Shown piece by piece: positions 1-6,794 of a stretch of 19,102 nt of DNA. Below the pieces are notes generated by a model. The model worked only from the letters and a program-made list of their open reading frames with translations, was not told where the DNA came from and searched no databases. The translations under genes were made by a program, and so were the position numbers. Source of the stretch: an uncultured Bacilli bacterium. Its GTDB lineage: Bacteria; Bacillota_I; Bacilli_A; RF39; UBA660. Where the stretch lies: the NCBI GenBank assembly GCA_947628765.1, contig CANRBD010000007.1, positions 1-19,102 on the forward strand. The letters run 5' to 3'. Positions within the stretch are counted from its first letter, which is position 1, and each line of letters begins with the position of its first letter.

Positions 1-392
1 GAAGTGATTTTTTAAAAAATAATTATATTTTAATTTGGAATTTAATCAAAAAAGGTCACACTATTGGAATTCTTAATAAAGATGATGATTCAGATTTTAC
101 ATGGGCTTCATCAGTTATTTTAAGTGCGGGTCAGAAAAATAATTATTGTTATACTGAAAAGAAAAATAAAAACATTTTAGATAAATGCTTTAAAACAAAA
201 TCTTATACAATTATTCCAACCGCTATTATTCAAGAGAGACCATATTCTGAAATAAAAAAAGTTCTTCAAAAAGGAGCTTTAATCTCATTAGAAACAAATG
301 AAAAATTAAATAATCAGTTACAAGTTATTATAAATTATATTAAAAGTAAGGGCTATAAAATTATCTCTTTAGAAAAAGAATTACAAGAATAA
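1..392 (+). CDS. Polysaccharide deacetylase-like protein, C-terminal part (5' truncated by window edge)
   Basis: An open frame runs from base 3 to a TAA at 390-392, giving about 129 residues; the start lies outside the window. The end of the fragment reads like the closing part of a NodB-homology fold: a KKGA segment, a hydrophobic strand (LISLE), a helix, then KGYKIISLEKEL, matching the family pattern of a final strand followed by 'GYkfvtLsel'. Near the beginning, IKKGHTIG resembles the family's GHEIGNHT(x)SH motif, but the zinc-binding histidines after it are absent (ILNKDDDSD). The usual LxH near the C-terminus is replaced by SLET. It is probably a deacetylase-fold protein without deacetylase activity. 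It sits 46 bp upstream of a spoVID-like gene, so a role at the spore envelope is possible but inferred. Family assignment is by pattern only. Confidence 0.6.
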   Translation, partial: SDFLKNNYILIWNLIKKGHTIGILNKDDDSDFTWASSVILSAGQKNNYCYTEKKNKNILDKCFKTKSYTIIPTAIIQERPYSEIKKVLQKGALISLETNEKLNNQLQVIINYIKSKGYKIISLEKELQE

Positions 393-438
393 ACATATAA
401 ATAAATAAAATTAATATAATTATTTAGGAGGAGATATA

Positions 439-1071
439 ATGCGAAAAATAGTTCCATTTAAACAGGATATTAATTTTGACACTAATGTGGCGTCAATTAA
501 TAGTATATCGCTTGAGCATACTGTAGATAGTGTTACGGATAACGTAGTTATGGGCAAATTCATTATTAGTGGTGATTATAAGATGATTGATACAAGCCCT
601 AATTTAGATGTATTTGAGTATGAGCTACCATTTAACATTAATATTGATAATAAATATGATATGCGTGATGCGACTTTTGATATTAATGACTTTTATTATG
701 AAGTTATCAATAATCGCATTTTAGCAGTAAACATCGAATTAGCTATTGATGGTATAGAGGAAAAGGAGGTTATTATGGAAGATAAAAGAGAGGAAGTTTC
801 TTCTTTTGCAGAAGTAAACGAGGAAACTGAAGAAGAAATAACTGAAAAAGAAGATCATGAAAATAGAGATGCTAATGTAAAATCATTATTCGATGATTTA
901 GATGAAAATGAAAATTATGTCATTTACAAAATTCATATTGTTACTGAAAATGATACCCTTGAATCGATTGCGAATGATTATGCGGTAACAAAAGAAGACC
1001 TAGGTATTTATAATGATTTAGCCGAAATCAAAATTGGCGATAAATTAATTATTCCGGCCAATGAAAATTAA
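439..1071 (+). CDS. spoVID: SpoVID-like spore coat/cortex assembly protein with LysM domain
   Basis: A 210-residue protein with a strong ribosome site (AGGAGGAG) before ATG. Residues about 10-110 form a beta-rich region with alternating hydrophobic strands (VVMGKFIISGDYK; FEYELPFNINID; LAVNIELAIDG), resembling the SPOCS domain of SpoVID and SipL. Residues about 110-155 are a very acidic, Glu-rich linker. Residues about 160-208 are a LysM domain (YKIHIVTENDTLESIA, then IKIGDKLIIPAN), which binds peptidoglycan-type glycans. B. subtilis SpoVID has the same plan but is much longer (about 575 residues) and links the coat to the forespore surface. The next gene overlaps it and is YsxE/CotS-like, and valS lies further downstream; spoVID-ysxE-valS is the B. 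subtilis order. Synteny and architecture together make this a confident call, although the protein is unusually short. Confidence 0.78.
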   Translation: MRKIVPFKQDINFDTNVASINSISLEHTVDSVTDNVVMGKFIISGDYKMIDTSPNLDVFEYELPFNINIDNKYDMRDATFDINDFYYEVINNRILAVNIELAIDGIEEKEVIMEDKREEVSSFAEVNEETEEEITEKEDHENRDANVKSLFDDLDENENYVIYKIHIVTENDTLESIANDYAVTKEDLGIYNDLAEIKIGDKLIIPANEN

Positions 1072-1936
1072 TGAAGCCTTAAAAAATTATGCTTTAGTAC
1101 CAAAAAGATATGAAAATGCCGATAGTGTTAGTATCGTCACAACTAATGATGGCAAATATGTGTTTAAAGATAAAAAAGCTAATCTCAATATTGTGAAATT
1201 TTTAAAATCACGTAATTTTGATTATATGCCGAGATTTATTAATGATATTGCTTTAGATGAGTATCAAATTATGGAATATGTGTCTAGTTTCGATATCCCA
1301 AAAGAAAGACAAATTCTCGATTTAATTACCTTAGTGGCACTTTTACATAGCAAAACCACGCATTATAAAGAAGTAGAGCGCAATTATTATGAAGAAATTT
1401 ACGAAGATATTAAGGGTAATTTAGACTATCTATACGATTACTATACAGATGTTATAACCTTGATTGAAAGTAAAGTATTTATGAGCCCAAGTGAATATTT
1501 GCTGGCTCGTAATATTAATACTATTTATGATAGTATTGATGTTTGTAGCAATTATTTAGAATCATGGCATAACTTGGTTCAAGATAAAAGAAAAAGACGA
1601 GATGTCGTCTTACATAATAATTTAAAACTTGATCATTTTATTCGTAATGAAAGCTCCTTTTTAATCAGTTGGGATAAAGCTAAAATTGGCAGTCCTGTCT
1701 TTGATTTATATAAGCTTTATCGTTATCATGCTTTAGATTTTGATTTTGATGAAGTGATGAGAGAATATGAAAATAATTACCCTTTAACTGATGATGAAAA
1801 AGAACTTTGGTATACCCTTATTAGTATGCCACCATTAATTGAATTTAAAGGGAGCGAATATGAAAGATGTTTGAAGATTAGCCATGAAATTGATATTCTT
1901 TATAAAACTCACTTACTTATAACCAAAACAACTTGA
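1061..1936 (+). CDS. ysxE: YsxE/CotS-family spore coat protein (kinase-fold, probable pseudokinase)
   Basis: A 291-residue protein whose ATG lies inside the last codons of the spoVID-like gene (11-bp overlap), so translation is probably coupled. The layout follows the aminoglycoside-phosphotransferase/CotS kinase fold: an N-terminal lobe with a KYVFKDK strand, a hinge-like QIMEYV, a helical middle, then VVLHNNLKLDHFI and LISWDKAKIGSPVFDLYKL, which correspond to the catalytic HGD and metal-binding DxD regions. At the catalytic motif the usual H-x-D reads H185-N186-N187, so the catalytic Asp is replaced by Asn, while Asp205 in the second motif is kept. It may bind a ligand without phosphorylating it. 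The gene position matches B. subtilis ysxE, a CotS paralogue downstream of spoVID. It ends with TGA followed by in-frame TAA. Confidence 0.75.
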   Translation: MKINEALKNYALVPKRYENADSVSIVTTNDGKYVFKDKKANLNIVKFLKSRNFDYMPRFINDIALDEYQIMEYVSSFDIPKERQILDLITLVALLHSKTTHYKEVERNYYEEIYEDIKGNLDYLYDYYTDVITLIESKVFMSPSEYLLARNINTIYDSIDVCSNYLESWHNLVQDKRKRRDVVLHNNLKLDHFIRNESSFLISWDKAKIGSPVFDLYKLYRYHALDFDFDEVMREYENNYPLTDDEKELWYTLISMPPLIEFKGSEYERCLKISHEIDILYKTHLLITKTT

Positions 1937-2093
1937 TAAAACAGAAAAAACCAAAGATTGCAAAAAGAAATAGCAGAAAAACATTAAATCTTGTTACGAT
2001 AAATAATGTGATAATAATTTGATAAAAAATTAGGATTAAACAAATAAGACCTAAAATACACCATTTACCGCGACCAAACCAAAATTTACGCAT
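1917..2093 (-). CDS. Small two-helix membrane protein, hypothetical
   Basis: A 58-residue frame on the minus strand with ATG at 2093. AGGTG precedes the ATG by six bases, in the same 'GGTGATnTATATG' context as the minus-strand UPF0316 gene near 14102. A GTG at 2102 is in frame but would overlap the ribosome site. The product starts MRKFWFGRGKW and has two very hydrophobic stretches (about residues 12-33 and 35-55) rich in Ile, Leu and Phe, consistent with two membrane helices. Its 3' end overlaps the ysxE-like gene by 20 bp, tail to tail. No family is recognised. The good ribosome site, basic N-terminus and absence of any plus-strand gene in 1937-2123 favour a real gene, but such a hydrophobic product could also arise by chance in AT-rich DNA. 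Confidence 0.5.
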   Translation of the reverse strand: MRKFWFGRGKWCILGLICLILIFYQIIITLFIVTRFNVFLLFLFAIFGFFCFIKLFWL

Positions 2094-2123
2094 ATAAATC
2101 ACCTAATTTATTTTATGTAGTAT

Positions 2124-2157
2124 AATAGACCTAGAACATGACAAAGGTCTATTTTTT
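2124..2157 (+). terminator. Rho-independent terminator
   Basis: AATAGACCT (2124-2132) pairs perfectly with AGGTCTATT (2145-2153), giving a 9-bp stem with a 12-base loop, followed by a run of T to 2157. It would end plus-strand transcripts from the spoVID-ysxE side, about 190 bp after the ysxE stop, and it insulates the LamG gene. Confidence 0.7.
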
Positions 2158-2170
2158 AAATAAAAAGAAC

Positions 2171-2199
2171 TTGTTTTCTAGGGGCATATATTGTATAAT
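2171..2199 (+). promoter_or_regulatory. SigA-type promoter of the LamG gene
   Basis: TTGTTT (2171-2176), a 17-base spacer, then a perfect TATAAT (2194-2199), 22 bp before the ATG at 2222. It lies just after the preceding terminator, so the LamG gene forms its own transcription unit. Confidence 0.7.
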
Positions 2200-2221
2200 T
2201 AAAAAAGATAGGAGGGGCCTT

Positions 2222-3178
2222 ATGAAAAGAAATGGATTCATTAGCTCGGCTCTTTTATATGGTTTATTAGCATTGTTTTTGGTGGTTATGATTGGAACTT
2301 TAGCGGTTTTAGGTAACCGAAAACTAGCAATGGATAAAATAAAGGAAAATGCTTTAATAAAAATTCAAACTGACTATGCCCAAAGGCAAAATATTGTCGC
2401 CTTATTTGATGGAAATCAACCTTTTCAAGGTAATACTTGGTATGATTTAACTTCTAATAATCATAATGGTACTAAAAGTGGGAGTGTTACTTATAATAAT
2501 GAAGAAAGAAGTGTTAATTTAAATAGGAGCACTATCACAGCTAATATGTCAGATGTTGATCCATTAAATTCTAGTGGAATTACTATATCAACAGTAATAC
2601 GAGTTCCTAGTAAAAATGCTACTAATCAAATTATTGGTCTTTGGAATTTTAAAGGTGGTATTTTTGCTAATATAGGTCCGATACCTTCCCTTTCGGTTAA
2701 TTCTAGTCGTGTGGATGCAGCCAATTTTTGCTATGATAATAGTCAGTACCATCCTGCAATAAGTAATGATGAATTGCCATTTGGAGTTGCTCCACCTACA
2801 GGTCAAAGACCAAATCCAGAATGTGTAAATGTGAACTTAAATGGAAGTTTTGCTTTTGGAAAATATATGCAATTAACGGTTACCATGATTAATAATAAAA
2901 ATATTACGGTTTATATTAATGGTAAGATGGTTGGTCATACAGCACCACAAAGTCCAATGAATTTTAAAAGTCCGACACAAACATTAATAATCGGACAAAA
3001 TGCTTTTGATACGGCCAGTACTAATGTTTATACAGAAAATGGTAATTTAGTGTCAGTTTCCTTGCAGCCAGTTAATTTTGAAGGAAGTATTCGTAATTTC
3101 ATGATTTATAATAAAGCTATAAATGCCGAAGATGAAAAGCAAAATTATCAAATAAATAAAGTACTTTATGGTTTATAA
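2222..3178 (+). CDS. Pilin-like, membrane-anchored LamG (concanavalin A-like) domain protein
   Basis: The start is ATG 2222, preceded by AGGAGGGG; an in-frame upstream ATG at 2138 lies before the promoter -10 and is rejected. The 318-residue product begins MKRNGF followed by a roughly 24-residue hydrophobic segment (SSALLYGLLALFLVVMIG) and a charged helix, as in type IV pilin-like proteins, but residue +5 after Gly5 is Ala instead of Glu. Residues about 60-310 form a LamG/laminin-G-like jelly roll: IVALFDG, WYDLTSNNHNGT, an ISTVIRV strand, ITVYINGKMVGH, and the closing FEGSIRNFMIYNKAINAEDEKQNY, the classic LamG ending. It likely displays a carbohydrate- or ligand-binding domain outside the cell. 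It is inserted between ysxE and the valS T-box, where B. subtilis has nothing comparable. Confidence 0.75.
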   Translation: MKRNGFISSALLYGLLALFLVVMIGTLAVLGNRKLAMDKIKENALIKIQTDYAQRQNIVALFDGNQPFQGNTWYDLTSNNHNGTKSGSVTYNNEERSVNLNRSTITANMSDVDPLNSSGITISTVIRVPSKNATNQIIGLWNFKGGIFANIGPIPSLSVNSSRVDAANFCYDNSQYHPAISNDELPFGVAPPTGQRPNPECVNVNLNGSFAFGKYMQLTVTMINNKNITVYINGKMVGHTAPQSPMNFKSPTQTLIIGQNAFDTASTNVYTENGNLVSVSLQPVNFEGSIRNFMIYNKAINAEDEKQNYQINKVLYGL

Positions 3179-3180
3179 AG

Positions 3181-3208
3181 TTGACAATAAAATTAAAAAT
3201 AGTATAAT
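3181..3208 (+). promoter_or_regulatory. SigA-type promoter of the T-box/HD/valS operon
   Basis: Perfect TTGACA (3181-3186), a 16-base spacer and perfect TATAAT (3203-3208). It begins 2 bp after the LamG stop codon and drives the leader RNA starting near 3214. Confidence 0.85.
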
Positions 3209-3213
3209 GTTTT

Positions 3214-3443
3214 TAACGGCTTAGAACAAGAGGAGTAAAGTAGCTAGTAATTAAAAGAGAGGGAAAATATTAGCTGGAAGTTTTCCTTAATGAAGACTAT
3301 TTGAAGGTAGCTTGGGAGCTAAATATCTGAAACAAGTAAGATATTTCGTTAAATCGGCGTTAACGATTTAAGGTAAGCAATGCTTATAAATTAAGGTGGT
3401 ACCACGTAATAGACGTCCTTATATTAAGGACGTTTTTCTTTTT
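3214..3443 (+). promoter_or_regulatory. T-box riboswitch, valine specific
   Basis: The conserved T-box sequence AAGGTGGTACCACG lies at 3393-3406, just before a terminator. Stem I can be drawn. TTAG (3221-3224) pairs with CTAA (3319-3322), and CAAG (3227-3230) with CTTG (3311-3314). The specifier loop has AGTA on its 5' side (3234-3237) and GAAGGTAG on its 3' side. An upper helix AAGTAG/CTATTT and an apical hairpin GGAAAA...TTTTCC containing GCTGGAAG complete the stem. GTA at 3307-3309, followed by a purine, is the predicted specifier codon (Val). The TGGT of the antiterminator fits the ACCA end of a tRNA with A73. Uncharged tRNA-Val would favour read-through into the HD gene and valS. Confidence 0.9.
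3413..3443 (+). terminator. T-box leader terminator
   Basis: ACGTCCTTA (3413-3421) pairs with TAAGGACGT (3425-3433), a perfect 9-bp stem with a 3-base loop, followed by a T-rich tail. It is the alternative to the T-box antiterminator immediately upstream. Confidence 0.85.
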
Positions 3444-3459
3444 GCAAAGGAGGATTTAA

Positions 3460-4191
3460 ATGTTTGATAAAGCGTTAGAAAAATTTTTAAATTATACAGA
3501 AAATTACAAATATTTAGGGAAACCTATTTCACTTAAAATTAGCCATACCTTGCGGGTTACCCGTTTGTGTGAACAAATTGCCGAAGCACTAAATTTAGAT
3601 TCTCAAAATGTAGAAGTGGCGAAATTAGCCGGACTATTTCATGATATTGGAAGGTTTGAACAATTTAAAAGATATCAAACTTATGCGGACAAAAATAGCT
3701 TAGATCATGGCGATTTAGGTTATGAGATTTTAAAGCAAAATGATTTTGTGAATAATAAATATAAAGAAATTATTTTAAATGCTGTTAAATATCATAATAA
3801 GTATAGCTTAGATGGTATCGATGATCAAAGCAAATTAATATGTGAAATAGTTAGGGATGCCGATAAAATCGATATTTTATATTTAGATACTTTAGATGAG
3901 TTAATCACCTATAATGATAATTCTTTAATTTCTGATAAAGTTTTAGAACAAATTGATAGGCAAGAGCAAGTTTTACATGCTAATTTAAAGACCACGGCTG
4001 ATAATATTGCGTTGCATTTAAGTTTCGTTTTTGATATCAATTTTATTTCAAGTTTAAAGCTAATTAAGGAAGAAAAATACATTACGAAAATTATGGATTT
4101 ATATCCAAATAGTAAATTACAGAAACAATTTACAAAAATCAAAACTAATATTGATACCTATATAGAAACGAGGGAGAAAGATGCTAGATAA
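3460..4191 (+). CDS. HD-domain metal-dependent phosphohydrolase
   Basis: A 243-residue HD-superfamily protein. His29 (ISHTLRVTRL), the His61-Asp62 pair in LFHDIGRFEQF, and a later RDADKIDIL Asp are the expected metal ligands, with further histidines in LDHGDLGYEIL and KYHNKY. Such enzymes hydrolyse nucleotides, nucleotide second messengers or other phosphate esters; the substrate cannot be read from sequence. The ribosome site AAAGGAGG precedes the ATG. The gene is the first one behind the valine T-box and overlaps valS by 11 bp, so its expression should rise when tRNA-Val is uncharged. That placement between a T-box and its synthetase gene is unusual and suggests either passive co-regulation or a role linked to amino-acid starvation. 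Confidence 0.85.
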   Translation: MFDKALEKFLNYTENYKYLGKPISLKISHTLRVTRLCEQIAEALNLDSQNVEVAKLAGLFHDIGRFEQFKRYQTYADKNSLDHGDLGYEILKQNDFVNNKYKEIILNAVKYHNKYSLDGIDDQSKLICEIVRDADKIDILYLDTLDELITYNDNSLISDKVLEQIDRQEQVLHANLKTTADNIALHLSFVFDINFISSLKLIKEEKYITKIMDLYPNSKLQKQFTKIKTNIDTYIETREKDAR

Positions 4192-6706
4192 AAAATATAA
4201 TCATTTGGAAGTTGAAAAAGGAAAATATGAAACTTGGAAAAATAAAGGTTATTTTGAAAGTGGGGATACTTCATTAAAACCTTATGCGATTGTTATTCCG
4301 CCACCTAATGTTACAGGAAAACTACATTTAGGACATGCTTGGGATACCACCCTTCAAGATATTTTAATTCGTTTTAAGAAAATGCAAGGTTATGATGCTT
4401 TGTGGCTTCCTGGCATGGATCATGCGGGAATTGCTACACAATCAAAGGTTGATAAAAGACTTCGTGAAGAAGGCATTAATCCAAGGGAAATGGATAGAGA
4501 AGAGTGGCTTAAAGCCGCTTGGAAGTGGAAAGAAGAATATGCTGATAATATTCATAAGCAATGGGCAACTTTAGGGCTAGCTTTAGATTATACTAAAGAA
4601 AGATTTACTTTAGATGAAGGTTTATCAGAAGCTGTTAAACATGTTTTTGTTACTTTATATAATAAAGGTTTAATTTATCGTGGGGAGCGTATTATTAATT
4701 GGGACCCAGTACAGATGACAGCTTTATCCAATGAAGAAGTTATTTATCAAGATGAACCTGGCGCTTTTTATCATTTAAAATACTTTATTGAAGGCACCGA
4801 TGAATATTTAGATGTGGCAACGACAAGACCAGAAACTTTATTTGGAGATACGGCCGTAGCTGTTAATGCCGAAGATAAAAGATATCAAAAATATATTGGT
4901 AAAAATGCTATTTTACCAGTTTTAAATAAACCAATTCCAATTATTGCGGATGAACATGCGGATATGGAAAAAGGTACGGGTGTAGTTAAAATCACACCGG
5001 CCCATGATCCTAACGACTTTGAAGTCGGTGAAAGACATAATTTAGAAAAAATTATTATTATGAATAAAGATGCTACGATGAACGAAAAGTGTGGTAAATA
5101 TGCTGGCTTAAACCGTTTTGAATGTCGTGAACAGTTAGTTAAAGATTTAAAAGAAGAAGGTATTTTAATTAAAATTGAAGAACTTATCCATTCAGTAGGA
5201 CATTCAGAGAGAAGCCATACAGCTATCGAACCATATTTATCAAAACAATGGTTTGTAAAAATGCGCCCACTAGCTGATAGAGTATTAGAGGTACAAAAAG
5301 ATAAAACAGCTAAGGTTAATTTTGTACCTTCAAGATATGAAAAAACGATGAAGCATTGGATGGAAATTACTTATGATTGGTGTATTTCGCGTCAATTATG
5401 GTGGGGTCACCGCATTCCGGCATGGTATAGGGATGATGAAGTATATGTTGGCTTAACAGAACCTAAAGGTGAAGGTTGGGTTCAAGATGAAGATGTCTTA
5501 GATACTTGGTTTTCATCAGCTTTATGGTCTTTTAGTACTTTAGGATGGCCAGAAAATACTGATCTTATGAAAAGATATTATCCAAATAATGTTTTGGTAA
5601 CAGGTTATGATATTATTCCTTTTTGGGTTAATCGTATGGTGTTTCAAGGTTTAGAATTTACTGGTCAGCGACCTTTTAAAGATTGTTTAATTCATGGACT
5701 TATTCGCGACAAACAGGGCCGTAAATTTAGTAAATCTTTAGGAAACGGGATTGATCCGATGGATGTTATTGAAGAATATGGCGCTGATTCTTTAAGATTT
5801 TATTTATCGACAACTGCGGCTAATGGAACAGATATAAAATTTGATATGGATAAAATAAAATCAACTTGGAATTTTATTAATAAACTATGGAATGCTTCAA
5901 GATATGTGTTACTTAATACTGAAGATTATCAAGAAACTTTTGATAATTTAACTATTTACGACAAATGGATTTTAAATAAATTAAATGCGACTATTAAAAA
6001 TGTCACCAAACATATGGAAAAATATGAATTTAATATTGTCGGTTCAACTTTATATAGTTTTATTTGGAATGATTTTTGTGACTGGTATATTGAACTTTCA
6101 AAAATTAAGATGAATAATACTTCGAAATCGATTTTAATTTATACTTTAAAATCAATTTTAAAAATGTTGCATCCATTTATGCCATTTGTTACGGAAGAAA
6201 TTTATACTAAATTACCAAATACGGAGCAGTCAATTATGCTTTCACATTATCCTGAAGTAAATAAAGATTTTAATTTTAAAGAAGCTAAAGATATGGAAGA
6301 TGTGATTGAACTTATAACCACAATAAGAAGATTTAAATTATCTAACAATGTTAAAGATGTGGCGTTAGTTTATGACAATGCTATATTAAAAGAAAATAAA
6401 GACATTTTAGATAGACTGCTTAAACTAACTAGTACGGAAAATAAAAACGATGTCACTATTATAAATTTCCAAAATGATGAGATTAAATTATATTATGACA
6501 ATAGTGAAAATAAAGCCCTTGAATGGGAAAGACTAATTAACGAAAAAGAAAGATTGCAAATGTCTATTATGCGAAGGGAGAAACTTTTAGCTAATCCAAA
6601 TTATGTTAAGAAAGCGCCTAAAGAAATTGTTGAAAATGAAAAAGCACAATTAGAAAAGGAAAAAATTGATTTAATAAATATTGAAAAACGCTTAGGTGAA
6701 AATTAA
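4181..6706 (+). CDS. valS: Valyl-tRNA synthetase
   Basis: An 841-residue class I aminoacyl-tRNA synthetase that charges tRNA-Val in the cytoplasm. The ATP-binding signature HLGH is at residues 49-52, following the ValS/IleS-type PPPNVTGKL, and KFSKS is at 515-519. The editing (CP1) domain lies between them (TTRPETLFGDTAVAV, then a GTGVVKITPAHDPNDFE segment), as is typical of ValS. The anticodon-binding region follows from about residue 600, and the C-terminal roughly 65 residues form the charged coiled-coil arm characteristic of ValS. The length is near the family norm (about 880 in B. subtilis). The ATG is preceded by GAGGGAGA and overlaps the HD gene. The upstream T-box with a GTA specifier independently supports the valine specificity. 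Confidence 0.98.
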   Translation: MLDKKYNHLEVEKGKYETWKNKGYFESGDTSLKPYAIVIPPPNVTGKLHLGHAWDTTLQDILIRFKKMQGYDALWLPGMDHAGIATQSKVDKRLREEGINPREMDREEWLKAAWKWKEEYADNIHKQWATLGLALDYTKERFTLDEGLSEAVKHVFVTLYNKGLIYRGERIINWDPVQMTALSNEEVIYQDEPGAFYHLKYFIEGTDEYLDVATTRPETLFGDTAVAVNAEDKRYQKYIGKNAILPVLNKPIPIIADEHADMEKGTGVVKITPAHDPNDFEVGERHNLEKIIIMNKDATMNEKCGKYAGLNRFECREQLVKDLKEEGILIKIEELIHSVGHSERSHTAIEPYLSKQWFVKMRPLADRVLEVQKDKTAKVNFVPSRYEKTMKHWMEITYDWCISRQLWWGHRIPAWYRDDEVYVGLTEPKGEGWVQDEDVLDTWFSSALWSFSTLGWPENTDLMKRYYPNNVLVTGYDIIPFWVNRMVFQGLEFTGQRPFKDCLIHGLIRDKQGRKFSKSLGNGIDPMDVIEEYGADSLRFYLSTTAANGTDIKFDMDKIKSTWNFINKLWNASRYVLLNTEDYQETFDNLTIYDKWILNKLNATIKNVTKHMEKYEFNIVGSTLYSFIWNDFCDWYIELSKIKMNNTSKSILIYTLKSILKMLHPFMPFVTEEIYTKLPNTEQSIMLSHYPEVNKDFNFKEAKDMEDVIELITTIRRFKLSNNVKDVALVYDNAILKENKDILDRLLKLTSTENKNDVTIINFQNDEIKLYYDNSENKALEWERLINEKERLQMSIMRREKLLANPNYVKKAPKEIVENEKAQLEKEKIDLINIEKRLGEN

Positions 6707-6731
6707 AAATCAATAATATCTTAATTTCTCA

Positions 6732-6760
6732 TTGCATTTTTACGACAATTATGATATATT
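6732..6760 (+). promoter_or_regulatory. SigA-type promoter of the pilin-like genes
   Basis: TTGCAT (6732-6737), a 17-base spacer and TATATT (6755-6760), about 34 bp before the ATG at 6795. No clear terminator separates valS from it, so read-through from valS is also possible. Confidence 0.5.
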
Positions 6761-6794
6761 AGATATAGTATTCAAGGATAAGAGGAGGATATGT

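Noticed and set aside
1..392. Calling the first fragment a frameshifted pseudogene
   Set aside because: The frame is open throughout to a normal stop; the missing start is due to the window edge, and loss of catalytic residues alone does not make it a pseudogene.
393..438. Sporulation sigma-factor (SigE/SigK) promoter before the spoVID-like gene
   Set aside because: CATATAAAT fits neither the SigE nor the SigK -10 pattern fully and no matching -35 is seen; the TATAAT at 415-420 also lacks a -35.
2138..2221. N-terminal extension of the LamG protein from an ATG at 2138
   Set aside because: The ATG lies inside the preceding terminator hairpin and upstream of the gene's own promoter, with no ribosome site; ATG 2222 has AGGAGGGG and gives a clean membrane-anchor N-terminus.
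6732..6794. N-terminal extension of the prepilin from 6732
   Set aside because: It covers the promoter and would destroy the short prepilin leader; ATG 6795 has a strong ribosome site and the canonical KKG-FTLLE position.
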